64,000 bases of DNA. Origin: Bradyrhizobium huanghuaihaiense (GTDB lineage Bacteria > Pseudomonadota > Alphaproteobacteria > Rhizobiales > Xanthobacteraceae). Positions 8,315 through 18,531 of this stretch are shown piece by piece. How positions within the stretch are numbered: position 1 is the first letter of the stretch; the number at the start of each line of letters is the position of its first letter. The notes below the pieces were generated by a model that was not told the origin of the DNA, ran no database searches, and saw only the letters and a list, made by a program, of their open reading frames with translations. The position numbers and the translations under genes were made by a program. The DNA is taken from the NCBI RefSeq assembly GCF_007830635.1, contig NZ_VLLA01000001.1:281868-345867 (forward strand). The letters run 5' to 3'.

Positions 8315-8541
8315 CCCCGGAGGCCAATCCCGGGGCGCCATGGCGCCTCGGAACACGCTCCTTACCCCCCGCAAAATCCACGCCTTCGAGGGCCAAAAAC
8401 AGGGTCTCGAATCGGGCTTTTCGCGAGCCTCGGAATCGGCCTTCACGCGCCTTGAAAACCGGCAGAAAAACCCTATCTGCTCAAAGGGTTGCCGGAAGAT
8501 ACTTTGCGCTAGGCGCAAGCGGTCTTTCATGGCACAAATAG

Positions 8542-11034
<2,493 letters not shown>

Positions 11035-11072
11035 GGCTGGTTGACCCCCGATGGGGCGTCATCCTCGGTGCA

Positions 11073-11200
11073 ACCTCTCCCGCTTGCGGGAGAGGTCGGC
11101 GCGTAGCGCCGGGTGAGGGCTTTCACCGCTTGGGGATTGTCCCGTTGCGGCGACACCCTCTCCCCAGCCCTCCCCCGCAAGCGGGGGAGGGAGCGCACCT
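11073..11200. repeat. Family A intergenic palindrome, copy 3
   Basis: Left hairpin CCTCTCCC/GGGAGAGG (11074-11095), then GGCGC-TAGCGCC and GGGTGAGGG, a spacer of about 35 bases, and a right hairpin CCCTCCCCC/GGGGGAGGG (11168-11191). It fills most of the gap between gyrB and the scramblase-like gene. Open frames starting inside it (for example ATG 11113) are repeat translations. The remainder, 11201-11349, shows nothing recognisable. Confidence 0.8.
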
Positions 11201-11349
11201 GCGCTTGCGGCAAACATCACTCCCCTGAACCTCCCCACCCGCCATCGCGACGAAGTAGCGTGCCCCATCGGCCGCCTGCCGCGTTGCCCGACGCGAATTT
11301 CACGCAGCTCGCTGACGAAAGCGCCGGAGCCAAGGTGAGAGCCGGCGCG

Positions 11350-12027
11350 ATGAACCTGAAGGCAGATCTTGGAAGAGGTCCGAGCGACATGTTGCGGATT
11401 TTAGCTGAGCAGCGCCAAATGTACGTGCAGCAGGTCTTCGAAATGGCCGAACTCTTCGGCTTCGAAACCCGCAACAAGCATCGCATCCGCGATGAAAATG
11501 GCCGCGATCTGCTCTATGCGGCCGAACAGCAAAAGGGATTTCTCGGCTTCCTCGGGCGCCAGGCATTTGGGCATTGGCGCTCCTTTGAGGTTCACTTTTT
11601 CGACGGCGCCCGACAGCCGGTCATGCGCGGGATTCATCCCTTCCGCTGGTTCTTTCAATGTCTGGAGCTGCGTTCGCGCGACGGCCGCCTCATCGGAACC
11701 ATCGAGCGCCAGTTTTCGATTCTCACCAAGACCTTCCACGTGCACGATGCGCAGGGGAGAGTGGTGCTCGAAGTCAGTTCGCCATTTTGGCGCGTATGGA
11801 CCTTTCCGTTCATGCGCGGAGGGCGAGAACACGCGCGCGTTGCGAAAAAATGGTCCGGCCTCGGCGCTGAACTTTTCACCGACCGTGATAATTTTCTGGT
11901 GGAGTATTTGGAACGCAGCCTGACAGAAGATGAGCGAGCGCTGGTTCTCGCAGCTGCGATCTACATCGATCTCATGTACTTCGAAGCCAAAGGCGAGGGC
12001 GGCGCAATCAATTTGTTCCGCAATTGA
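11350..12027 (+). CDS. Phospholipid scramblase-related (LURP-one-like) protein
   Basis: A product of 225 residues resembling the scramblase / LURP-one superfamily, a 12-stranded beta barrel around a hydrophobic helix. Visible family features are LFGFETRNKHRIRDENGRDLLYAAEQ split over the first strands, the D-G-x-x-I-G-T-I-E element, HVHDAQGRVVLEV, and near the end KKWSGLGAELFTDRDNF followed by a hydrophobic helix (LVLAAAIYIDLMYFEA). Eukaryotic members were named for lipid scrambling, but the biochemical role of bacterial members is unknown. The start is uncertain: ATG 11350 (AAGGTGAGAG upstream) or ATG 11389 (GGAAGAGG upstream). The frame is open back to 11113 inside the repeat. It stands alone between gyrB and a small membrane protein. 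Confidence 0.7.
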   Translation: MNLKADLGRGPSDMLRILAEQRQMYVQQVFEMAELFGFETRNKHRIRDENGRDLLYAAEQQKGFLGFLGRQAFGHWRSFEVHFFDGARQPVMRGIHPFRWFFQCLELRSRDGRLIGTIERQFSILTKTFHVHDAQGRVVLEVSSPFWRVWTFPFMRGGREHARVAKKWSGLGAELFTDRDNFLVEYLERSLTEDERALVLAAAIYIDLMYFEAKGEGGAINLFRN

Positions 12028-12038
12028 AGCGCGGTGTA

Positions 12039-12062
12039 ACCTCTCCCGCTGGCGGGAGAGGG
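12039..12062. repeat. Family A hairpin, half element
   Basis: A single hairpin (ACCTCTCCCGC, arms CCTCTCCC/GGGAGAGG) lies 12 bases after the scramblase-like stop. Only one arm of the compound element is present, so it is a remnant or a solo hairpin. It may act as a transcript-stabilising or terminating stem, but no T-run follows. Confidence 0.7.
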
Positions 12063-12194
12063 AGAGCAGACCGCCTTCGCGGCAACAATCGAGCCCCATT
12101 CCCACCCGTTCTCGCCCCCCTGAACCTCACCACCCGCCATCGCGACGAAGTGGCATAACCCGCAAGGCCCATTTCGGCCGGGAAGTGTCACGCC

Positions 12195-12662
12195 ATGACC
12201 GCCTCTGCAACGACCAGTTCCGCCGTGCCATCCCGCCGTCTCGGTATCATCGGCAGCATTGTCGGGGTGCTGGCGCTGATGGCGGCTGTGCTGCCGCATT
12301 GGGTCGTGCCGATCGTGTTTCCGCCGCCGCCGGCGGACAAAGTGATCGTCGACACCGGGCATCGTATCAAGGACCGCATCGTCGCGAAGGTGAAGGGCGT
12401 GGAGTATCAGGCTCCCAAGCCTGAAAAATCGGCTGGACGAAGCTGGAGTGAAACCGCATCAGTCACCGCGATCTCGCTCGGCCTGCTCGCCATCCTGCTT
12501 TCGGTGCTCTCGCTGATCTTCCGGGAAGAACGGCTCCTTGCCGCCGTCGCCGCCACGCTCGGCACCGGCGCCATCGCAATCGAAATCTCCTTCTTCATGA
12601 TGGGGGCGCTGATCCTGATCGCGATCCTCTATGTGATCGGGAATATCATCGGGCTGTTCTGA
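12195..12662 (+). CDS. Small membrane protein of unknown function
   Basis: A 155-residue protein with three or four hydrophobic segments: about 17-43 (LGIIGSIVGVLALMAAVLPHW), 89-108 (AISLGLLAILLSVLSLIF), 115-132 and 133-154 (FMMGALILIAILYVIGNIIGLF). A periplasmic or cytoplasmic loop of about 45 residues carries PPPPADKVIVDTGHRIKDR. I recognise no named family and no catalytic residues. ATG 12195 follows a weak purine stretch. The gene stands alone between the scramblase-like gene and a repeat-rich gap before murA. Its codon use looks like that of its neighbours. Expression and function are open. Confidence 0.65.
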   Translation: MTASATTSSAVPSRRLGIIGSIVGVLALMAAVLPHWVVPIVFPPPPADKVIVDTGHRIKDRIVAKVKGVEYQAPKPEKSAGRSWSETASVTAISLGLLAILLSVLSLIFREERLLAAVAATLGTGAIAIEISFFMMGALILIAILYVIGNIIGLF

Positions 12663-12694
12663 GTGACCGAAGGCCTGGCCACCACAAGCACCGT

Positions 12695-12803
12695 CCTCAT
12701 CCTGTGAGGAGCCCGCGACAGCGGGCGTCTCGAAGGATGGCCGGGGACGACATCCGGGCCTGCATGGTTCGAGACGCGCGTTCCGCGCTCCTCACCATGA
12801 GGG
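12695..12803. repeat. Family I intergenic palindrome
   Basis: An imperfect inverted repeat with ends CCTCATCCTG and CACCATGAGG and internal arms GCGGGCGTCTCGAAGGATGG / CATGGTTCGAGACGCGCG. It lies after the small membrane protein gene, 127 bases before the MurA-like start. Motifs of this type are common in Bradyrhizobium intergenic regions; that is from memory, and no search was run. Confidence 0.7.
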
Positions 12804-12929
12804 TTTTACAGGCTCGCTGGGGTTCACCGGTCTCTCCAGCGTAGCCAGCGCAATTGCTACCGCGGTCAAATCTCTGTAGTTTCCGCCCGAAACAGGCCCG
12901 CCCACCCCATCAGGACAGCGAGAATCCAT

Positions 12930-14225
12930 TTGGCGCCCATCCAGTACATCGTCGAGGGCGGTCACCGGCTCTCGGGCTCGATCGAGCCGTCCGGCAACAA
13001 GAACTCGGCGCTGCCGATCATCGCCGCCGCCCTGCTCACCGAGCATCCGGTGACGCTGGAGAACGTGCCGCGGATCCGCGATACCGAGACGCTGGTCGAG
13101 CTGATCCGCTCGGTCGGTGCGTCCGCGGAATGGACCGGGCGCAACACGCTTCACATCCACGCCAAGAGCATCCGCGCCGCCGACCTCGACCCCGAGCTGT
13201 GCGTCCGTATCCGGGCCTCGATCCTGCTCGCGGGTCCCCTGCTGGCCCGCTGCGGCGAAGTGATGCTGCCGCCGCCCGGTGGCGACGTCATCGGCCGGCG
13301 ACGGCTGGACACCCATGTGCTGGCGCTCGAGCAGCTCGGCGCCAAGGTCACCGCGACCGACCGGCTCGAATTCCGCGCGGCCAGGCTCGCCGGTGCCGAC
13401 GTGTTCCTGGACGAGCCGAGCGTGACCGCGACCGAGAACGCGCTGGTGGCGGCGGTCGCCGCGGACGGCGTCACCATCTTGCGCAACGCGGCCTCCGAGC
13501 CGCATGTGCAGGACCTCGCCAACTTCCTGGTCGCGCTCGGCGCTAGAATCGAGGGCATCGGCACCAACACCATGGTTATCCATGGTCCGGCGACACTGGG
13601 AGAAGCGACCTACCGGATCCAGCCCGACCACATCGAGGTCGGCTCGCTGATCGGCCTTGCCGCCGTGACGCGCTCACAGCTGCGCATCGTACGATCAGGC
13701 GTCGAGCATCTGCGCTCGATCCGCATGGGCTTTGAGCGGCTCGGCATCGTCTGCCGCGTCGAGGGCGACGATCTCATCGTGCCCTCGAACCAGACATTGA
13801 AGATCCAGGACGATTTCGGCGGCCATGTGCCGAAGCTCGAGGACCAGCCCTGGCCGGCTTTTCCTGCCGATTTGATGTCGATCGCGATCGTCACCGCCAC
13901 GCAATGCGAGGGCGTGATCCTGATGTTCGAGAAGATGTTCGAATCCAGGATGTTCTTCGTCGACAAGCTGATCGCGATGGGCGCGCGCATCGTGCTGTGC
14001 GACCCGCACCGCGCCATCATCGCAGGCCCGAGCCGCCTGCGCGGCGCCTCGATGATCTCGCCCGACATCCGCGCCGGCATGGCGATGCTGCTCGCCGCGG
14101 TCTGCGCCGAGGGCACCTCCACGATCAACAATGCCGACCAGATCGAGCGCGGCTATGAGCGCATCGAGGAACGGCTTAACGCGCTGGGCGCCAAGATCAA
14201 GCGCGTGCCTGAAAGGAAGAGCTGA
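12930..14225 (+). CDS. murA: UDP-GlcNAc 1-carboxyvinyltransferase paralogue with Asp for catalytic Cys
   Basis: An enolpyruvyl transferase-fold protein of 431 residues in the MurA family; MurA makes UDP-GlcNAc-enolpyruvate, the first committed step of peptidoglycan synthesis. Lys24-Asn25 in SGNKN and the loop PPPGGDVIGRRRLD (residues 115-128) are recognisable. In Escherichia coli the loop is PGGCTIGARPVD with Cys115; here the aligned residue is Asp119. The Arg aligned with Arg120 is kept. Enzymes with Asp here, such as the mycobacterial one, are active but insensitive to fosfomycin. The start is TTG 12930, with no closer ATG. Bradyrhizobia usually also have a Cys-type MurA, so this could be a specialised second copy; its exact substrate is not certain. 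Confidence 0.85.
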   Translation: MAPIQYIVEGGHRLSGSIEPSGNKNSALPIIAAALLTEHPVTLENVPRIRDTETLVELIRSVGASAEWTGRNTLHIHAKSIRAADLDPELCVRIRASILLAGPLLARCGEVMLPPPGGDVIGRRRLDTHVLALEQLGAKVTATDRLEFRAARLAGADVFLDEPSVTATENALVAAVAADGVTILRNAASEPHVQDLANFLVALGARIEGIGTNTMVIHGPATLGEATYRIQPDHIEVGSLIGLAAVTRSQLRIVRSGVEHLRSIRMGFERLGIVCRVEGDDLIVPSNQTLKIQDDFGGHVPKLEDQPWPAFPADLMSIAIVTATQCEGVILMFEKMFESRMFFVDKLIAMGARIVLCDPHRAIIAGPSRLRGASMISPDIRAGMAMLLAAVCAEGTSTINNADQIERGYERIEERLNALGAKIKRVPERKS

Positions 14226-14236
14226 GGCTCTTTCTT

Positions 14237-14428
14237 CCTTCTCCCCTTGCGGGAGAAGATGGCATAGGCGGCCTTTGGCCGCCGTTCTTAAGAACGCCGA
14301 TGCTTTGCATCGGCTACGGCGCCAGATGAGGGGTTCTATCCACTCGCAAGATAGCTCGTGAGGATAGAGACCCCTCACCCGTCTCGCCGCTATGCGGCGA
14401 GCCACCCTCTCCCACGAGGGGAGAGGGA
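14237..14428. repeat. Family A intergenic palindrome, long gene-free copy
   Basis: Left hairpin TTCTCCC/GGGAGAA (14239-14257), two small hairpins (GGCGGCC-TTT-GGCCGCC; CCGATG-CTTTG-CATCGG), GATGAGGGG, a central spacer (14336-14371), CCCCTCACCCG, hairpin CTCGCCGC/GCGGCGAG and terminal hairpin CCCTCTCCC/GGGAGAGGG. The right half has the same part order as 3158-3215, which makes it the empty counterpart of the DUF559 unit. It lies between the MurA-like gene and the MATE gene. Confidence 0.85.
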
Positions 14429-14446
14429 AAGCCGCACCTCGCACAG

Positions 14447-14545
14447 TATCGTAGGGTGGGCAAAGCGAAGCGTGCCCACGCTTCTGTTGCAATATTGGAG
14501 AGGACGTGGGCACGGCGCAAGTGCGCCTTTGCCCACCCTACGATA
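14447..14545. repeat. Family C intergenic palindrome, copy 1
   Basis: Ends TATCGTAGGGTGGGC and GCCCACCCTACGATA are perfect inverse copies (15 bases); inside are GCGAAGCGTGCCCAC and GTGGGCACGGCGCAAG. It directly follows the family A copy, so this 381-base gap is mostly two repeats. Further copies lie at 24247-24339 and 38178-38257. Open frames running through it are not genes. Confidence 0.85.
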
Positions 14546-14606
14546 TCGAGCAAGCGGAGAGAGCCGGGGCCATGTTTTCGACGTGTGGCTGTGCTAATGA
14601 GCCGCC

Positions 14607-16001
14607 ATGCTCGACACCGTCCAACATCGTGCGCAGCCGCAAGCCGGCGTGCCGCAGGGCCATCTCGCCGACGAGTTCGGCGAGACGCTGCGGCTGGCCG
14701 TGCCGATGATGCTGACGCAGCTCGGGCAGATCGCGATGATCACGACCGATCTCGCGATGATCGGACACCTCGGCGAGAGCGCGGTCGCCGCGGCCGCGCT
14801 GGCGCATACGGTCTATTTCGTCAGCTTCACCTTCGGGCTCGGGCTGATGTCCGCGGTGTCGCCGCTGGCGGCGCAGGCGTTCGGCGCCGGCGATGTCAGG
14901 CGGATCCGCCGTTCCCTGCGCGTCGGGCTGTGGGCCGCGCTGCTGATCTCGCTGCCGATGATGGCTTCGCCGCTCTATGGCGAGCAGATCCTGCTTGCGC
15001 TCGGCCAGGTGCCGCAATCGGCCGCGTTGGCGCAGCGCTACCTGAACGGTCTCGCCTGGGGCATCGCGCCGGCGCTCGGTTTCATCGCGCTGCGCAGCAT
15101 GATGAGCGCGGTGAACCGGCCGCAGGCGCCGCTGTGGATCACGGTCGCGGCGATCCCGATCAATGCCGCGCTGGTCTATGCGCTGATCCACGGCCGGTTC
15201 GGGCTGCCGGAGCTCGGCCTGTTCGGCGCGGGCCTTGGGACCACGCTGGTCAATCTCGGCACCTTCCTCGCAGCGCTTGCCATCGCGGGACTGCGCAAAC
15301 CGTTCGCCGACTATCATCCGCTTGCCCGTCTCTGGCGGATCGACTGGCCCTTGATGCGCCAGCTCGTCGCGGTCGGCGCGCCGATCTCGTTCTCCCTGCT
15401 GCTGGAATATGGCCTGTTCTCCTCGGCCGCGCTGCTGATGGGGCTGATCTCGACCACGGCGCTCGCCGCGCACCAGATCGCGCTCCAGGTCACCGCCGTG
15501 CTGTTCATGGTGCCGCTCGGCATCGGCATGGCGGCAACGGTGCGGGTCGGCCATGCCTTCGGCCGCGACGACATGGTCGCGGTGAGGCGCGCGGGGCTCG
15601 TCGCAGCCGTGCTCGGGATCGCCTTCGTCTCGGCCCTGACCATCGCGATCGTTCTCGGCCGCTACGAGCTCGGACGGCTGTTCTTCGGCCGCAGCGAGGC
15701 CAGCGCGGCAACGGTCGAGCTGACGGCGACGCTGCTGCTGGTCGGCGCGAGCTTCTTCATCGCCGACGGCCTGCAGACCATCATGGGCGGCGCGCTGCGC
15801 GGCATCAACGACACACGAATGACGCTGGTGTTCGCGGCGATCGGCTATTGGTGCGTCGCTTTCCCCATCGGCTGGGTGCTGGCCTTCAACGCCCACCTTG
15901 GCGCAGTCGGGGTCTGGATCGGATTCTCGATCGGCTCGTTCGTCTATGCCGGCCTTCTGATCTTGCGCTTCCGGATGCTGACGCGCAAACTGGCGGGATG
16001 A
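14607..16001 (+). CDS. MATE family efflux transporter (NorM-like)
   Basis: An inner-membrane exporter of the MATE (multidrug and toxic compound extrusion) family, which uses Na+ or H+ gradients to expel cationic compounds. The 464-residue product has twelve predicted membrane segments in two homologous halves. The first half carries the family stretch VPMMLTQLGQIAMITTDLAMIGHLGE near residues 33-58, split here by the first helices, and the second half begins around residue 245 (QLVAVGAPISFSLLLEYGLF). ATG 14607 is the first start after the repeats. Its TGA stop overlaps the next start by four bases (ATGA), so it heads a coupled three-gene operon with a DUF2867 protein and a DsbA-like protein. 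Substrate not inferable. Confidence 0.92.
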   Translation: MLDTVQHRAQPQAGVPQGHLADEFGETLRLAVPMMLTQLGQIAMITTDLAMIGHLGESAVAAAALAHTVYFVSFTFGLGLMSAVSPLAAQAFGAGDVRRIRRSLRVGLWAALLISLPMMASPLYGEQILLALGQVPQSAALAQRYLNGLAWGIAPALGFIALRSMMSAVNRPQAPLWITVAAIPINAALVYALIHGRFGLPELGLFGAGLGTTLVNLGTFLAALAIAGLRKPFADYHPLARLWRIDWPLMRQLVAVGAPISFSLLLEYGLFSSAALLMGLISTTALAAHQIALQVTAVLFMVPLGIGMAATVRVGHAFGRDDMVAVRRAGLVAAVLGIAFVSALTIAIVLGRYELGRLFFGRSEASAATVELTATLLLVGASFFIADGLQTIMGGALRGINDTRMTLVFAAIGYWCVAFPIGWVLAFNAHLGAVGVWIGFSIGSFVYAGLLILRFRMLTRKLAG

Positions 16002-16486
16002 TCGGGACGGTCCGCGAAGTCACCCCCAATGTCGACGCCGGTGCGGTGCTGGCAGGCGCGCAGTTCATCGATGCGTTTCGCGTCGAGATCGGCACGGCGA
16101 CAGTCAGCGCCCGCGAGGCCTGCATCCGCATGGTGCTGCACGGCCCGCGCTGGATCGACGTGCTGCTGCGCCTCCGCAACATTCTGGTGACACCGTTCGG
16201 GCTGAAGACATCGGGCGAAGGCGCGCCGGCGCCGCACGGCCTGATCGGCCTGTTTCCGGTGGTGAGCGAGACGCCCGAGCGGCTGGTCGCCGGCTTCAAC
16301 GATTCTCATCTCGACTTCCGCCTCGTCGTCGATGTCGCGGGCGATGCCGCCAGCCGCCAGGTGACCTCGACCACGCTGGTGCGCACGCATAATCTGCTCG
16401 GCCGCACCTATCTCACCCTCATCATGCCCTTCCACAAGATCGTGGTCCGCGGCATGATGGGACGCATCGTGGAGCCGGCGCGATGA
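15998..16486 (+). CDS. DUF2867-like protein
   Basis: A 162-residue cytosolic-looking protein that resembles DUF2867; no reaction is known for this family. Recognisable parts are a start like IGTVREVTPNVDAGAVLAGAQFIDAFRV, a central RWIDVLLRLRNILVTPFGLKT, the strand LVAGFNDSHLDFRLVVDV and a C-terminal NLLGRTYLTLIMPFHKIVV. ATG 15998 overlaps the stop of the MATE gene (ATGA) and was chosen over the long frame open from 14456, which crosses the repeats and the MATE gene. It in turn overlaps the next start by four bases. Translational coupling suggests a shared process with the exporter and the DsbA-like enzyme, but which one is unknown. Confidence 0.8.
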   Translation: MIGTVREVTPNVDAGAVLAGAQFIDAFRVEIGTATVSAREACIRMVLHGPRWIDVLLRLRNILVTPFGLKTSGEGAPAPHGLIGLFPVVSETPERLVAGFNDSHLDFRLVVDVAGDAASRQVTSTTLVRTHNLLGRTYLTLIMPFHKIVVRGMMGRIVEPAR

Positions 16487-17142
16487 CGCTGTCCATCGAC
16501 CTCTTCTACTCCTACCGCAGTCCCTTCAGCTATCTGGCCCTGCCCAAGACACTGAAGCTCGTCGCGGAGTACGACCTCGCGGTGAATTTGCGGCCGGTCT
16601 ATCCGCTCGCGGTCCGCGTGCCCGGATTCTTCAAGAAGGCCAGCCCGAACTTCATTCGCTACGTGGTGCTCGACAGCACGCGCGTGGCGCAGCACGAAGG
16701 CATTCCGTTCCGCTTTCCCCGGCCCGATCCGATCGTGCAGGACATGATGACGCTCGATGTCGCGGCCGAGCAGCCCTACATCCACCGCCTGACCCGGCTC
16801 GGCGCGATGGCGCAGCTCGAGGGACGCTCGCTCGCCTTCACCGACGCGATCGCGCGCGTGCTGTGGGACGGTTCGGTCTTGGGGTGGAACGAGGGCGATT
16901 ACCTCGCGCGCGCGGCCGAGAAGGCCGGCTTCGATCTCGCCGCGATGGATGAAGCGATCACCGCCGATCCGGATCGCTATGAGCAGGTGATCGCGGAGAA
17001 CGAGAAGAACCACGCCGCGTCAGGCCATTGGGGCGTGCCGACCTTCGTGTTCGAGAACGAGCCGTTCTTCGGCCAGGACCGCATCGACCTCTTGGTCTGG
17101 CGCATGCAGGGCAAGGGACTCGCGCGGCGCCAGCCCGGCTGA
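16483..17142 (+). CDS. DsbA-fold protein, 2-hydroxychromene-2-carboxylate isomerase-like
   Basis: A 219-residue thioredoxin-like protein of the kappa-GST / HCCA isomerase branch of the DSBA family. The start YSYRSPFSYLALPKTLKL has Ser in place of the Cys-x-x-Cys of true DsbA, as expected for glutathione-dependent isomerases. The cis-Pro region is GHWGVPTFVFENEPFFGQDRID (residues 184-205, shown in parts). HCCA isomerase works in naphthalene and related aromatic degradation, but no other aromatic-pathway genes are nearby, so the substrate is open. There is no signal peptide, which suggests a cytosolic enzyme. ATG 16483 overlaps the previous stop (ATGA); it is the last gene of the operon. Confidence 0.85.
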   Translation: MTLSIDLFYSYRSPFSYLALPKTLKLVAEYDLAVNLRPVYPLAVRVPGFFKKASPNFIRYVVLDSTRVAQHEGIPFRFPRPDPIVQDMMTLDVAAEQPYIHRLTRLGAMAQLEGRSLAFTDAIARVLWDGSVLGWNEGDYLARAAEKAGFDLAAMDEAITADPDRYEQVIAENEKNHAASGHWGVPTFVFENEPFFGQDRIDLLVWRMQGKGLARRQPG

Positions 17143-17213
17143 CGTGAACCGGTTTCTTCGAGCTAGCGACTGAGACGTGGCGCCCCGATGCCGGCGGCGC
17201 CTCTGGAGGTCGC

Positions 17214-18527
17214 ATGCAACTGGCAAAATTCTTCCATCGCCCGCCCGGCGACGACGATCGCGAGCTGGTGCTGATCCCGGGCGACGATCCCAGGGTGATC
17301 GGCGTCCGCATGAACCGGGAGGACGACCCGGACTCGGAGCAATATCTGCGCGAGGAATTTTCCGACATTGACGACGCCGCCGCGGCCTTCCGCCGCCATG
17401 CCGCCGAGCTCGTTGCGTCCGGCTATGTCGAGACCAGCCATACCAACTACACGCTGCGCGACCTCGGACCTGATCCTCAGGCCAAGCCGGGCTGGCAGAA
17501 GGGCCTCGATGAGCTGATGATCCAGGTGCTCGGTTCGCCGCTGGCCGAGCAGGCGAAGCAGATCGCAGCGCTCAGGGGCACGCCGGCCGAGCACGAGCCG
17601 CTTTATCTGTTGCTCGCCGCCGATCACGGCAAGACCGCAGGCGAGGACTTCGCGCAGACCCTGCGCTATGCCGAGCAGGCGCGCGACGCGCTCAACGCAC
17701 GGCGGGCTTCCGGACAGGCGCATTATGCATGGTCCATCACAGAGCAAGAGCTCGAGGGAGAGATTCTGGAATTGCTGAGCGGCCTCTATCTTCTCGCCAG
17801 CAACCCGGCCGCTTCGCTGGCGATCATCGAGCATTTGTGCCGGACCGCCCCGAGCCATGATCGCATTCGCCAGCGCGCCGACCTTCTCTGCGGCTTCTTT
17901 CCCGAACGGCGGGAGGAGGCCTTCGACGACGCCTATCAATGGTCGCGCTTCGGCGGCTACGACGTCATCCTGCTGTTTCCCGAATATGCGGAATATGTAG
18001 CGCGGCGCAAGGCGGGGGCATCGGCCAAGGGCTGGCGCTGGAGGCCCGCCACACCGATCAACGACGCGGACATCAGCGCCGCGGAGCAGACGCTCGGCGT
18101 CCGGCTGCCCGACGACTATCGCGACTTCCTGCGGACCCGGGGCGAGACCGAACTGCTGGTTCGCCTGCCCGAATCCTCTTCCGAGCTGCGCTTCTATGCG
18201 CCGGGCGAGCTCGCCACGCAGCTGCGCAATGTCCTCGACTTCATCGCCTATTCAGAGGACGAGCTCGAAGAGGCCTGCGCCTATTTCCGGAAGGCGTACG
18301 GCGTTTCATTGAAGCACCTGATTCCGATCGCCGAACCCTCGCAGCTCAGCCGCTGCCTGCTGCTCCATCTCGAGCCCGGCGAGCGCTACGGCTGGTGCTT
18401 CCAATGGGATCACGACGGCGCCTGGGAGCTGGAGCAGAAGCAGCCGAGTTTCGACGTTGCGTTGAAGGCGCTGACCGACGGCATCGAGCGCCGCGATGCA
18501 ACGCAGCTCGCGTTCTTCGATCTTTAG
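17214..18527 (+). CDS. SMI1/KNR4 (SUKH)-domain protein with unknown N-terminal region
   Basis: A 437-residue protein with a SUKH (SMI1/KNR4) domain near residues 280-400, recognised from INDADISAAEQTLGVRLP and DDYRDFLRTRGE and the later WCFQWDHDGAWELE. The N-terminal 80 residues (FHRPPGDDDRELVLIPGDD, then AAAAFRRHAAELVASGYVE) faintly resemble a WGR module, and the middle is helical and Ala/Glu-rich. SUKH proteins include immunity proteins of polymorphic toxins, but many stand-alone members have other roles. No toxin gene adjoins it. ATG 17214 has GGAGG 7 bases upstream. It lies between the MATE operon and a convergent FUSC gene, with only 4 bases between the two stops. Confidence 0.75.
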   Translation: MQLAKFFHRPPGDDDRELVLIPGDDPRVIGVRMNREDDPDSEQYLREEFSDIDDAAAAFRRHAAELVASGYVETSHTNYTLRDLGPDPQAKPGWQKGLDELMIQVLGSPLAEQAKQIAALRGTPAEHEPLYLLLAADHGKTAGEDFAQTLRYAEQARDALNARRASGQAHYAWSITEQELEGEILELLSGLYLLASNPAASLAIIEHLCRTAPSHDRIRQRADLLCGFFPERREEAFDDAYQWSRFGGYDVILLFPEYAEYVARRKAGASAKGWRWRPATPINDADISAAEQTLGVRLPDDYRDFLRTRGETELLVRLPESSSELRFYAPGELATQLRNVLDFIAYSEDELEEACAYFRKAYGVSLKHLIPIAEPSQLSRCLLLHLEPGERYGWCFQWDHDGAWELEQKQPSFDVALKALTDGIERRDATQLAFFDL

Positions 18528-18531
18528 AGAA

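Noticed and set aside
14456..15997. Long frame from 14456 joined to the DUF2867 gene
   Set aside because: It reads through repeats and the MATE gene in another frame. The start overlapping the MATE stop at 15998 is far better.
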